A DNA stretch of 64,000 nucleotides from Paenibacillus sp. ACRRY (lineage in GTDB: Bacteria > Bacillota > Bacilli > Paenibacillales > Paenibacillaceae), in NCBI RefSeq assembly GCF_022346995.1, contig NZ_JAKRNM010000007.1, positions 1-64,000 on the forward strand, given 5' to 3'. How positions within the stretch are numbered: position 1 is the stretch's first letter; every line of letters starts with the position of its first letter. Made by a program: the position numbers and the translations under genes. Positions 24,816 through 33,446 of the stretch are shown piece after piece. The notes under the pieces are model-generated. The model did no database searches and was not told the DNA's origin. It was given only the letters and a program-made list of their open reading frames with translations.

Positions 24816-25709
24816 ATGAAACTTGGACTTATTGGATTGGGCAAAATGGGATTGAACCTGGGCAGAAACCTGATTGACCACAAACATGAAGTGGTTGCTT
24901 TTGACTTGAACGATGAAGCTGTTAACGAAATGAAAGAATACGGCGCACAAGGCGTTTCTTCTTATAAAGAAATGGTTGAATCTCTGGAATCCCCACGTGT
25001 ACTGTGGATCATGGTTCCTCACAATGTGGTTGATGCTGTACTGGCTGAAGTAAGCCCGCTGCTCTCCAAAGGCGATATCATTATTGAAGCAGGTAACTCG
25101 CACTACAAAGAATCGATCCGTCGTTATGAGGAATTGAAACCATCCGGTATCCACTACATGGATGCAGGTACTTCCGGTGGTATGGAAGGCGCACGTAACG
25201 GTGCTTGTTACATGATCGGTGGAGATCCTGAAGCTTGGGCAATCGTTGAGCCGGCATTCAAAGACACTGCAGTAGAGAACGGTTATCTGTATGCAGGTAA
25301 AGCAGGTAGCGGTCACTTCCTCAAAATGGTGCACAACGGTATCGAGTACGGTATGATGGCATCCATCGGTGAAGGTTTTGATGTACTCGAGAAAAGCGGC
25401 TTCGACTTCGACTTTGAAAAAGTGGCTCGCGTATGGAACAACGGTTCCGTTATTCGTTCTTGGCTGATGGAGCTGACTGAGCGCGCATTCTCCAAAGATG
25501 CGAATCTCGATGAAATCAAAGGTGTAATGCACTCTTCCGGTGAAGGACGCTGGACGGTGGAAACAGCATTTGACCTGCAAACTGCTACACCAGTTATCGC
25601 ATTGTCCTTGCTGATGCGTTATCGTTCCCTGGAGACAGATACATTCACAGGTAAAGTGGTAGCAGCACTGCGTAACGAATTTGGCGGCCACGCTGTAGAA
25701 AAAAATTAA
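24816..25709 (+). CDS. gnd: 6-phosphogluconate dehydrogenase, decarboxylating (short form)
   Basis: The 297-residue protein is the short GntZ/YqeC-type 6-phosphogluconate dehydrogenase, about 170 residues shorter than the classic enzyme. It shows GLGKMGLNLGRNL at 7-19, the substrate-binding MDAGTSGGMEGAR and the catalytic KMVHNGIEYGMM. It converts 6-phosphogluconate to ribulose 5-phosphate with reduction of NAD(P)+. I chose ATG 24816, preceded by ACAGGAGG. The family's cofactor preference varies and cannot be read safely here. Confidence 0.92.
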   Translation: MKLGLIGLGKMGLNLGRNLIDHKHEVVAFDLNDEAVNEMKEYGAQGVSSYKEMVESLESPRVLWIMVPHNVVDAVLAEVSPLLSKGDIIIEAGNSHYKESIRRYEELKPSGIHYMDAGTSGGMEGARNGACYMIGGDPEAWAIVEPAFKDTAVENGYLYAGKAGSGHFLKMVHNGIEYGMMASIGEGFDVLEKSGFDFDFEKVARVWNNGSVIRSWLMELTERAFSKDANLDEIKGVMHSSGEGRWTVETAFDLQTATPVIALSLLMRYRSLETDTFTGKVVAALRNEFGGHAVEKN

Positions 25710-25795
25710 TATCATATATAACTGTTAACATATAAGGTAGTTCGGGTAATGAATATCATCGTGTTTATAAATTCATCAAGTGGAGGGAACATATC

Positions 25796-26440
25796 ATGAA
25801 ATTTTTCTTGGATACAGGGAATGTTGAGGAAATCAAACGGATTGAACGTCTTGGTCTGGTAGATGGAGTCACGACCAACCCGTCTTTGATTGCCAAAGAA
25901 GGCCGAGTATTTAAAGAAGTGATTCAGGAGATCTGTGGCGTTGTCAAAGGCCCGGTCAGTGCTGAAGTTGTCGGTCTCAAAGCCGAAGATATGTTGAAGG
26001 AAGCTTATGAAATTGCTGAATGGGCACCGAATGTTGTCATTAAACTACCGATGACCGAAGATGGGCTGTATGCTTGTCATGAGCTCACGCAAAAAGGGAT
26101 TAAAACCAATGTAACGCTGATCTTCTCGGCAGCACAAGGCCTGATGGCGGCGAAAGCCGGAGCGACATACATCAGCCCGTTCGTTGGCCGTCTGGATGAT
26201 ATTGCGGTGGATGGCATGAAGCTGATTCGTGACCTGCGCCTTATCCTGGATACGTACGATATGCCGTCCGAGATCATTGCAGCAAGCATCCGCAATATCA
26301 AACATGTTGAAGATGCTGCCCTTTCCGGTGCGCACATTGCGACGATCCCTGGATCGCTCCTGCCGACATTGTGGAAACATCCACTAACAGACAGTGGCAT
26401 CGAGCGCTTCCTGAAGGACTGGGAAACTGTTCCTAAATAA
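25796..26440 (+). CDS. tal: Transaldolase
   Basis: The 214-residue protein is the small TalB/MipB-like transaldolase: MKFFLDTGNVEEIKR, VTTNPSLIAKEGR, and the Schiff-base lysine in NVVIKLPMT with downstream TNVTLIFSAAQGLMAAKAGA. It transfers dihydroxyacetone units between sedoheptulose 7-phosphate and glyceraldehyde 3-phosphate. It completes a three-gene pentose phosphate block with zwf and gnd. GTGGAGGGAAC precedes the ATG. Confidence 0.94.
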   Translation: MKFFLDTGNVEEIKRIERLGLVDGVTTNPSLIAKEGRVFKEVIQEICGVVKGPVSAEVVGLKAEDMLKEAYEIAEWAPNVVIKLPMTEDGLYACHELTQKGIKTNVTLIFSAAQGLMAAKAGATYISPFVGRLDDIAVDGMKLIRDLRLILDTYDMPSEIIAASIRNIKHVEDAALSGAHIATIPGSLLPTLWKHPLTDSGIERFLKDWETVPK

Positions 26441-26472
26441 TATTGCGAAATACTCATGAAGCATATGGGATC

Positions 26473-26519
26473 AAAGCCTTCACCTTTGCAGAGCAGTCTG
26501 CAGGTGAGGGCTTTTTTTT
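26473..26519 (+). terminator. Terminator downstream of tal
   Basis: AAGCCTTCACCTTTGCAGA and its mirror TCTGCAGGTGAGGGCTT form a long stem ending in eight T residues. Confidence 0.92.
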
Positions 26520-26683
26520 ATTATGAAGAAAAAGAGAATAGTAAACTACTCTCAGCCGACCTCCAATTTAATAAACGGATGTTGTCCCTGTCACACAGGT
26601 GCTGTCCTTCTTTTTCGGGACAATAGTGCATAAGGATAACATATAACCCTATAGCTCATCCCGCAGGGAGAGGGGGACACCCG

Positions 26684-27559
26684 ATGATGAGAAAAAGATG
26701 GCGGAGCCGGAGACGACGGAAGCCGCCAAGCGGCAAACGCAAGATGTGGTTGATTATTTTACTGGTAGCGGTATTTTGCTTGATGCAGGGCTTTGCGTAT
26801 GTCGATAAAAAAATGAAGCCTCCGATTATGCATTTGGCCAAAATACGGGTGAAACAGATTGCTACGGAAGCGATCAACAAGGCCATTACGGCCCAGGTGG
26901 CGGAAGGCAAATCGACCGAAGGGCTGATTGACTGGAAAACCGATACTGCCGGTAAAGTGTCCGGTTTCATGCTGAACTATGATGAGCATATGCGCATTAC
27001 CGCAAGTACGATGAATATTGTGCAGTCCACGTTACAGAACGTGCATATGTTAAAAGAGAAAATCCCCCTTGGTCAGGCTCTGGGGAGCCCGGTGCTGGCA
27101 TCCTTTGGCCCAAATATTCCCGTTCGTATCGAGCCACAGGGGGCTGTGAAGGTAGATCTGAACACCAGGCAGCAGAATGCCGGGATCAACATGATCCTGG
27201 TAGAAGTGTACATTCATATCATTGCCGAAGTGGCCGTGGTGGTTCCCTTCGATATGGAGCCAGAGACGGTAGATACCGAAATACCGATATCCTACCTGCT
27301 CGTGGTAGGGGATGTGCCCATGTATTACTATGATAACCAAGGCAAGCCGGTAGGCAGTAATGGCAGCAGTGCACCATCCATTGCGCTACCATCAGGCCAA
27401 CCAGGCGTTTCCGGTGGTACTGGTGTGACTCCGAATCCATCCGGTCAGAACCAGCCACAGATGCCGGGAGGGCCGCTGCAGGGAGATGAGCTGGAGCTTG
27501 AACCGGACCTTTCAGGTGAAAACGGAGGGCTGCCGCTTGATACAGACGTGAATCATTAA
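26684..27559 (+). CDS. yunB: Sporulation protein YunB
   Basis: The 291-residue protein starts with a very basic segment (RKRWRSRRRRKPPSGKRK), one membrane helix (about 22-40), then an extracytoplasmic domain with the conserved IRVKQIATEAINKAI and IPLGQALGSPVLASFGPNIP stretches of YunB, and a Pro/Gly/Ser-rich tail of about 70 residues not needed by the family. YunB is a mother-cell protein needed for normal spore formation in B. subtilis. It lies next to lytH, as in B. subtilis. GAGAGGGGGAC precedes ATGATG. Confidence 0.88.
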   Translation: MMRKRWRSRRRRKPPSGKRKMWLIILLVAVFCLMQGFAYVDKKMKPPIMHLAKIRVKQIATEAINKAITAQVAEGKSTEGLIDWKTDTAGKVSGFMLNYDEHMRITASTMNIVQSTLQNVHMLKEKIPLGQALGSPVLASFGPNIPVRIEPQGAVKVDLNTRQQNAGINMILVEVYIHIIAEVAVVVPFDMEPETVDTEIPISYLLVVGDVPMYYYDNQGKPVGSNGSSAPSIALPSGQPGVSGGTGVTPNPSGQNQPQMPGGPLQGDELELEPDLSGENGGLPLDTDVNH

Positions 27560-27600
27560 TTGAAATGAGTTGAAATGAACCAAAGAGTCAATCAACAAAA

Positions 27601-27632
27601 AAACGGGATCCTCACCTAAGAGGGTCCCGTTT
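27601..27632. terminator. Terminator between convergent yunB and lytH
   Basis: AAACGGGATCCTC and GAGGGTCCCGTTT form a stem with A-rich and T-rich flanks, suitable for both strands. Confidence 0.85.
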
Positions 27633-27634
27633 CT

Positions 27635-28711
27635 CTATTTGCTTTTCGCCTTGGCTTTTTTCTGCTGGCGCTCTTCCCGTTCCCAATGCTTCAAAAGCGG
27701 GTAAGGGTCAAACGACCATTCCGTCAGTCCGGTATCCCGGTAGATTCCGTAATGCAAATGGGGAGGGAATTTGCCCTGTGTACCTGGTTTGCCATAGCCG
27801 GAGCTGCCTACCCAGCCTATGACTTGACCTGGGGTAACGACCTCGCCAATATGGGCATTCTTATCAAAACCGGATAGATGAGCGTAGTAGTGATAGTGAT
27901 TGTTCAAATCACGGATACCAATCCGCCAGCCGCCAAAGGGATTCCAGCCCTTGATCTCCACGACACCGTAACAGGTGCTGCGCACGGGAAGCCCTTGGGG
28001 AGCGAAAATGTCGGTTCCCTCATGGATACGATAACCACCCCAGCTGCGTTTGGTCCCCCATGTGCTGCGATAGGAATAATTCGTGCCGAGCGGAACGGGA
28101 AACGCATGGCTAAACAAATCGATGCTGTCAAAATGCTCATATAATTTCGCAAACTGCTGAATGCGCTGCACAGCCCGGGTATTATGATAATATTCCCACA
28201 GGGCAATGCTGAAGTCCTCCTGACGGGCTCCGAATCTCTGGATGACGTTCGCCATACTGTATAGCACATCCAAGTCGTTGTTGGCATCCGCCAGTCCGTC
28301 TCCCGATCCATCACGACCGTATCCATTAAAAAAAACGATGGAACCCGGCTGTTGATCCGTCTCATCCGGGTTAAGCCAGCCTCTCCAGGCGGGAGATGTC
28401 ATGAAAATCCCGGTCAGTCGCTCCGGGTGCTTGCGGTCTTTGGGATGAGCACGCGTCAGAGTTCGTTCATATTGGTCGATGGCTGCGAGTCTGAACCAGG
28501 GGATTCCGGTAATTTGTTCAATGCTTTCATATAAGCTTCGGCGTGCTTTTAAAATCTCCGCTGGTTTCATTTCGGCAGGTTCGGTTTTGGACGGCACAGC
28601 GGAGGATTCACCATGAACATCAACAGGCAAGAATGGGAGAAGCAATGTGCCTGCAAGTAGGGTTTTAATCCAAAAAGAGTGAGTGAAGCGCATTTTGTTG
28701 CGATTTTGCAC
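27635..28711 (-). CDS. lytH: LytH-type M23 peptidase (spore cortex L-Ala-D-Glu endopeptidase)
   Basis: The 358-residue protein has an N-terminal signal or anchor helix (about 10-32), a middle domain, and a C-terminal M23 metallopeptidase domain (about 220-340) with zinc motifs HEGTD, HYHYYAH and HLHYG. In B. subtilis LytH (YunA) trims cortex peptide side chains to single L-alanine. The gene keeps its neighbours yunB and lipA. Translation starts at GTG 28711, with AAAGGGGG upstream. The name rests on domain and synteny together. Confidence 0.82.
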   Translation of the reverse strand: MQNRNKMRFTHSFWIKTLLAGTLLLPFLPVDVHGESSAVPSKTEPAEMKPAEILKARRSLYESIEQITGIPWFRLAAIDQYERTLTRAHPKDRKHPERLTGIFMTSPAWRGWLNPDETDQQPGSIVFFNGYGRDGSGDGLADANNDLDVLYSMANVIQRFGARQEDFSIALWEYYHNTRAVQRIQQFAKLYEHFDSIDLFSHAFPVPLGTNYSYRSTWGTKRSWGGYRIHEGTDIFAPQGLPVRSTCYGVVEIKGWNPFGGWRIGIRDLNNHYHYYAHLSGFDKNAHIGEVVTPGQVIGWVGSSGYGKPGTQGKFPPHLHYGIYRDTGLTEWSFDPYPLLKHWEREERQQKKAKAKSK

Positions 28712-28860
28712 AGGGAAGCAGCCCCCTTTCCATTGAGATGATGCACAGGCGTGCCCGGTGAACCAAGCTATAACCTAGCGTTCTTCAAAAGTCCTCATTT
28801 TATCCGTGTAAGGGTGGATTGCACAAGATGTGACAAATGGGGGTTTTTCCAACGCTTTCA

Positions 28861-28869
28861 TGGTATAAT
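28861..28869 (+). promoter_or_regulatory. Extended -10 promoter of lipA
   Basis: TGGTATAAT is a strong extended -10 element 46 bp before the lipA start; no good -35 is visible. Confidence 0.55.
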
Positions 28870-28915
28870 ATGTTCCGAGCAACAGCCTAACTTCATTAGA
28901 AAGAGGGTTTACGCA

Positions 28916-29815
28916 TTGGCTAAACGTGTTAAGGAACCGAAACCGGACTGGATTCGGATCAAATTGACAACCGGCGATAACTATCAGGAAATGAAAACGA
29001 TGATGCGTTCCAAAACGCTGCATACAGTATGTGAGGAAGCACGATGCCCGAATATTTATGAATGCTGGGCCAATCGAACAGCTACTTTTATGATTTTGGG
29101 CGACATTTGCACACGGGCATGCCGTTTTTGCGCGGTGAATACCGGCTTGCCGACGGAACTTGATTTACAGGAGCCAGAACGCGTCGCAGAAGCTGCGGAG
29201 CAAATGAACCTGCAGCACTGTGTTATTACAAGTGTCGCTCGTGACGATTTGAAAGATGGCGGAGCGACCATTTTTGCCGAGACGGTAAAGGCAGTTCGGC
29301 GCCGTTTGCCTTTATGTAGTGTGGAAGTGTTGATTCCGGACTTCCTGGGTGACCGCGATTCCCTGAAAATTGTCATGGATGCCAAACCTGACATTCTCAA
29401 TCACAACATTGAGACGGTAGAGCGGTTATCAGACAAAGTCAGAGCCAAGGCCAAATACAAGCGTTCACTTGAATTGCTTGCTCGTGCCAAAGAAATGCAG
29501 CCCAACATTCCGACGAAATCCAGCATTATGCTGGGTGTAGGTGAGGAATATCAGGAAATTTTGCAAACCATGGATGATCTGCGAGCTGTGGATTGTGATA
29601 TCATGACGATTGGTCAGTACCTGCAGCCATCCGAGAAACATCTGTTTGTTGAGAAGTATTATCCGCCAGAAGAGTTCGCAGCATTGAAGCAGGAAGGACT
29701 GAAACGTGGATTCAGCCATGTCGAATCCGGACCGATGGTACGTAGTTCCTACCATGCACATGAACAGGTTAAATCTGCTGCAAAACATGCGGAACAGGCG
29801 GCAACACACGCATAA
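28916..29815 (+). CDS. lipA: Lipoyl synthase
   Basis: The 299-residue radical-SAM enzyme inserts two sulfur atoms into octanoyl-protein to make lipoyl cofactor. It carries both cluster motifs: CEEARCPNIYEC (Cys39, 44, 50; auxiliary 4Fe-4S) and CTRACRFC (Cys65, 69, 72; radical-SAM 4Fe-4S), and the C-terminal GPMVRSSYHA with the cluster-binding Ser. I chose TTG 28916 (AAAGAGGG upstream), which gives a length equal to B. subtilis LipA (298); the open frame back to 28751 is not coding by this criterion. Confidence 0.95.
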   Translation: MAKRVKEPKPDWIRIKLTTGDNYQEMKTMMRSKTLHTVCEEARCPNIYECWANRTATFMILGDICTRACRFCAVNTGLPTELDLQEPERVAEAAEQMNLQHCVITSVARDDLKDGGATIFAETVKAVRRRLPLCSVEVLIPDFLGDRDSLKIVMDAKPDILNHNIETVERLSDKVRAKAKYKRSLELLARAKEMQPNIPTKSSIMLGVGEEYQEILQTMDDLRAVDCDIMTIGQYLQPSEKHLFVEKYYPPEEFAALKQEGLKRGFSHVESGPMVRSSYHAHEQVKSAAKHAEQAATHA

Positions 29816-29829
29816 TGGAGGACACTGGA

Positions 29830-30225
29830 TTGGAAGAAGAAAAAAGCACTGAGCAGGTTCAGGACACGGTCCAAGACCAGCCTCAGGATAAACCACAAGA
29901 AAAAGTACAGGAAAAGATCATCGTTCAGGTGAACGGTAAAAATTATGAGATTGTACAGAACCATAAAGAAGGCTGGAACCCGGAAGTTTTCCGCGACCGG
30001 TACAGTGAAGTTCTGGAACGCTACGATTACATTATCGGGGACTGGGGCTACAGCCAGCTGCGGCTCAAAGGCTTTTATCGTGATAATCATCCCAAAGCCA
30101 CGAAAGATTCCACCATCTCAAGCATGGTGGATTATATCAATGAATATTGTAACTTTGGCTGTGCTTACTTTGTTCTCCAGAAGAGCAAAGAACAGCCTCA
30201 AGCCAAAGCAAAAAGCGGCTCCTGA
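29830..30225 (+). CDS. yutD: YutD family protein
   Basis: The protein has about 131 residues. A Gln/Glu-rich N-terminal extension (about 1-30) precedes the conserved YutD domain with EGWNPEVFRDRYSEVLERYD, YIIGDWGYSQLRLKGFYRD and NEYCNFGCAYFVLQ. The function is unknown. I prefer TTG 29830, with GGAGG eight bases upstream, over ATG 29815, which overlaps the lipA stop and has no ribosome site. It is coupled to lipA as in B. subtilis. Confidence 0.85.
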   Translation: MEEEKSTEQVQDTVQDQPQDKPQEKVQEKIIVQVNGKNYEIVQNHKEGWNPEVFRDRYSEVLERYDYIIGDWGYSQLRLKGFYRDNHPKATKDSTISSMVDYINEYCNFGCAYFVLQKSKEQPQAKAKSGS

Positions 30226-30242
30226 GAAGGGCCGCTTTTTTT
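30211..30242 (+). terminator. Terminator of the lipA-yutD operon
   Basis: AAAGCGGC and GCCGCTTT flank a short loop, followed by T residues. The left arm overlaps the yutD stop region. Confidence 0.88.
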
Positions 30243-30303
30243 GTGCATTTTATTATTAGGAGTATTCTTTGTGAACACCAATCAGCTTGTTTTCCGAACC
30301 AGG

Positions 30304-31107
30304 CTAGTCCAAAAAGGCAGTGCGAACCCGGTTCCAAAATGGATAGGGGCGATAACGGGCAAAGCTTACCTTGTGACTTGCTACCTGACAACGTACGGAG
30401 ATCAGATCCTCCACCATGACATTCACATGATCGATTGTCAGCAGCAGCCTTTGGTCCTTGCGCGAGAAGATGTCACAGTGATGGTGCTTGGGCAAAATAA
30501 CCGGTGAACCCAGCGTCCGATAGACACGGTTATTGATTGAAGCAATTTCAGCAATCTGAATTGCCTCAATGGTCGGATGGACCATGGCACCGCCCAGGGC
30601 CTTATTATAGGCTGTACTGCCTGAAGGTGTGGATACGCAGATTCCGTCACCCCGGAACATCTCAAAGGTAACGTCATTAATGTCGACTTGGGCTACGACC
30701 GTACCGTCCACACCTTTTAACGTAAATTCATTTAAAGCAATATAGGAGGTGTTACCCGATTTTTTACGAATCTCAAGCTCCAGCAGCGGATATTCTACAA
30801 TACGGGGTTTGAGACGTTCGGGGTCCCCTTTGCCACTCATTAATCGTACCAGTTCCTGTAATTCGTCCTTCTTCCAATCGGCATAGAATCCAAGATGGCC
30901 TGTATGAACCCCAACAAAAGCAATGTCCGGGATCCGGTCGATGAAATTGTGAAATGCCTGCAGCATTGTACCGTCGCCTCCGATGGAGATAACAATCTCC
31001 GGCGATTCTGCATCCAGCTTGAACCCTTCTTCTTTTGCCAGCGCATGAAACTGCTGACTCAGATCAATCGATAACTGGTCTCCGCGGTCTTGAACATAGT
31101 ATCTCAA
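30304..31107 (-). CDS. nadK: NAD kinase
   Basis: The 267-residue protein phosphorylates NAD to NADP. It has the GGDGT motif at 43-47, the NE segment in IALNEFTLKG and the Gly/Ser-rich GDGICVSTPSGSTAYNKALG loop. Length and start fit the second NAD kinase of Bacillales (YtdI type). Translation starts at TTG 31107, eight bases after AAAGGAG. Together with two zwf copies and gnd it adds to the NADP(H) theme of the window, though it is not linked to them. Confidence 0.93.
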   Translation of the reverse strand: MRYYVQDRGDQLSIDLSQQFHALAKEEGFKLDAESPEIVISIGGDGTMLQAFHNFIDRIPDIAFVGVHTGHLGFYADWKKDELQELVRLMSGKGDPERLKPRIVEYPLLELEIRKKSGNTSYIALNEFTLKGVDGTVVAQVDINDVTFEMFRGDGICVSTPSGSTAYNKALGGAMVHPTIEAIQIAEIASINNRVYRTLGSPVILPKHHHCDIFSRKDQRLLLTIDHVNVMVEDLISVRCQVASHKVSFARYRPYPFWNRVRTAFLD

Positions 31108-31212
31108 GATGAAAGCTCCTTTGTGGTCATTATATTACCGATGATAATCAATTCCAGAGCAGAACACAACGTTGGATTGATAATCCTTCGAAATATAGGT
31201 GGGCAACAGGGC

Positions 31213-32466
31213 TTATTTTTGGAACCGTCTCGGGAAGAGTAGGGCACGAAGCATGGAAAAGAACAGCAGCATGAGCAGTACGCCGCCAAGAATCATGAAT
31301 CCGAACAATATAATTTGTCCCGCATCTGGTGAGTATATAGGTGGAGCTACGGGGGAAGAGCTGTTCTCACTTATGGCGGGCCATGCAGACTGACCCATCA
31401 TGGGTACCCAAAGTAATAAAACAAGTACAGGTGCGATTAGAGCATGTAGGGCTCTGGCAAACAGAAACGGCCCGTATCGCATCGGTGTGTTGCTGAGTAT
31501 GCTCATGATCTGGGCATGTACCGACAATCCTCCCCAAGACAACACAAATGCAGCAGCGGCAGCCTTATAAACAAGAGGGATGGCTGTACCTGCTCCTCCC
31601 GCTTCCTTGGCTCCAAGAGTTACTTCAAACAGACCACCTACAAGACCCTGCGATAAGGCAGGCGGCAAGTTCATGAAGGCGAGCAGCTGCTCAGTCATTT
31701 GATATAGCAGGCCAAGTGATCCGGTCTGTACAAGTAACTCCATCATGACAGAGAAGAATACAACAAGCCCACCTACGATAATAATAAGGCGAAGGGATGA
31801 GGAGACAGCCTGCCGCAGTAGTTCTCCAAATGCACGCCCATCTGCCATTCGTGCCTCATGCATGGCATGGATAGCCTGAATGAGTCTGCTGCGTCTTTGC
31901 TTCTCGGATGAGGATGAAGGAGTAGAGGATGGAGAGGATGAGCTAGCTGCCCGACCATGGAAGCGCATGAGCATACCAACGATGAAGGCAGCGGCGTAGT
32001 GAGAAGTGACCAGAACCGGAGCAACGGCTACATTGTGAAAAAAACCGACGGATACCGCACCGATCATAAAGATGGGATCGGATGAAGTGGTGAAGGCCAC
32101 GAGCCGCTCACCCTCTTCCCGCGTAACCAGCTTTTGATCCCACAGTTGAGCGGTTAATTTCGCTCCTGTCGGATAACCGGAAGCGCAGCTGACCGCAAAT
32201 ACAAAACCTCCGCTTCCTGGAACGCGAAACAGGGGGCGCATGAGTGGGTTTAATAAGGTCCCGAGAAAATGGACAATGCCGAAACCGAGCAGCAGCTCAG
32301 AAAGAACCAGGAAGGGAAAAAGGGACGGGAATAACACATCCCACCAGATGGAGAGCCCTCTTACACTTGCATGCCAGGTCTCTGCAGGGAACAGGACCAT
32401 AAGAAAACAGAGAACAAGGAGAGCGAGTGTAATCAGAACATGGGTAAGTTTGTATGAAGCTGCCAT
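31213..32466 (-). CDS. ylbJ: Sporulation integral membrane protein YlbJ
   Basis: The 417-residue protein has about eight to ten membrane helices and two nucleoside-recognition (Gate) domains: WWDVLFPSLFPFLVLSELLL with SCASGYPTGAKL in the N-half and LRLIIIVGGLVVFFSVMMEL with GLFEVTLGAKEA in the C-half. A Ser/Pro-rich cytoplasmic loop (about 172-190) separates them. YlbJ is made in the mother cell under sigma-E and affects spore cortex and heat resistance. AAAGGAGAGG precedes the start region. It is monocistronic. Confidence 0.87.
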   Translation of the reverse strand: MAASYKLTHVLITLALLVLCFLMVLFPAETWHASVRGLSIWWDVLFPSLFPFLVLSELLLGFGIVHFLGTLLNPLMRPLFRVPGSGGFVFAVSCASGYPTGAKLTAQLWDQKLVTREEGERLVAFTTSSDPIFMIGAVSVGFFHNVAVAPVLVTSHYAAAFIVGMLMRFHGRAASSSSPSSTPSSSSEKQRRSRLIQAIHAMHEARMADGRAFGELLRQAVSSSLRLIIIVGGLVVFFSVMMELLVQTGSLGLLYQMTEQLLAFMNLPPALSQGLVGGLFEVTLGAKEAGGAGTAIPLVYKAAAAAFVLSWGGLSVHAQIMSILSNTPMRYGPFLFARALHALIAPVLVLLLWVPMMGQSAWPAISENSSSPVAPPIYSPDAGQIILFGFMILGGVLLMLLFFSMLRALLFPRRFQK

Positions 32467-32692
32467 GCATACCTCTCCTTTATGTTGTAATGGTCGATAA
32501 GCTTGCTGCAGTGAGTGTCGCTTGTGCCATCAATATATGAGCAAAAGCGGACAAACAGTACAAATTAATATCCGGAAAGCGCTTGCAAAAGTGGCTGTAT
32601 TTTTAAACGATGTATGCTAAAATGGTAAAAAACGCCTGAACGTCACCTATTTGTCCAATAAGGTGAAATTCAAATCGGATGGAGTGATGATT

Positions 32693-32788
32693 ATGAGTCT
32701 TGTCACCGGAATCCTGGTCTGTGCTTTTGTCTATGTGATACGTGCCTCGCTTGTACGCTCTGAAGAAGAGGACTGGCGAAGTTATTAA
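32693..32788 (+). CDS. 31-residue single-span membrane protein
   Basis: The reading frame is too short for routine calling: MSLVTGILVCAFVYVIRASL followed by a charged tail ending EEEDWRSY. Residues 1-20 form one membrane helix. GGAGTGATGATT precedes ATG 32693 (an in-frame ATG lies at 32687), and a strong terminator begins 14 bp after the stop, so it is a complete small transcription unit. The function is unknown. Confidence 0.6.
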   Translation: MSLVTGILVCAFVYVIRASLVRSEEEDWRSY

Positions 32789-32801
32789 TGGAATATATGG
32801 T

Positions 32802-32830
32802 GCACCAATCTTGCGATTGGTGCTTTTTTT
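32802..32830 (+). terminator. Terminator of the small membrane protein gene
   Basis: GCACCAATC and GATTGGTGC form a perfect 9-bp stem with a TTGC loop, followed by seven T residues. Confidence 0.92.
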
Positions 32831-33029
32831 GTGTCTTCCGAAGTGAAGAGGCTCTAGAGGAAAAGGGTCAAAGAGATCTTGACTTGTTGATGTTAGATAG
32901 GACTTTTGGGATTTTTTTGATAGAATGAAGATAAAGGTGATGGCAACCTGATCTCGATTTTGTTTTCACATTTAAGCATTGAAGTGTAAGATATGCCAAA
33001 ATTCGACACGACTAGTGAGGGTTAGATGA

Positions 33030-33407
33030 ATGAATCCCAATCTGAGTATTTATGAAAATCTGGGCGGTGAGCAGGGTGTTCGGGCATTAGTTGAAGCCTT
33101 TTACCCTATAGTCCAGCAAAACGACCAACTGGCTCCTCTATTTCCGGAAGATATACAGCCGGTTATGGACAAGCAATACATGTTTTTGTCTCAGTTTTTC
33201 GGCGGACCTGCGTTGTTCTCTGAAGCGTATGGTCACCCGATGATGCGTGCCCGCCATATGCATTTTGAAGTGACCGTTGAACGGGCACACGCCTGGCTGG
33301 CATGCATGGATCAAGCATTGACACAGATCGGTGTGGAAGAGCCGCTGCATTCTTTTGTCCTGCAGCGTTTATCGGGGCCGGCACATCATTTTGTGAATAC
33401 GCCGTAA
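33030..33407 (+). CDS. Group II truncated haemoglobin
   Basis: The 125-residue protein matches 2/2 globins of the GlbO/YjbI type: IYENLGGEQGVRALVEAFY at the N-terminus, FLSQFFGGP before the E-F region, the proximal histidine in MRARHMHFEV and a Trp in AHAWLACMDQAL (G8 Trp of group II). It binds haem and O2 or NO. GTGAGGGTTAG precedes the ATG. A DUF2225 gene follows 39 bp later, possibly in the same transcript. Confidence 0.9.
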   Translation: MNPNLSIYENLGGEQGVRALVEAFYPIVQQNDQLAPLFPEDIQPVMDKQYMFLSQFFGGPALFSEAYGHPMMRARHMHFEVTVERAHAWLACMDQALTQIGVEEPLHSFVLQRLSGPAHHFVNTP

Positions 33408-33446
33408 CTCCGATTACAGGTAAAAACGGGAGAGGGATGGAAACGA

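Noticed and set aside
24786..25715. 309-residue minus-strand open frame covering gnd
   Set aside because: It mirrors gnd exactly, is Cys/His/Phe-rich and has no start signal; gnd carries clear family motifs.
28751..28915. N-terminal extension of lipoyl synthase from 28751
   Set aside because: It overlaps the lipA promoter (TGGTATAAT at 28861) and would exceed the usual family length by 55 residues.
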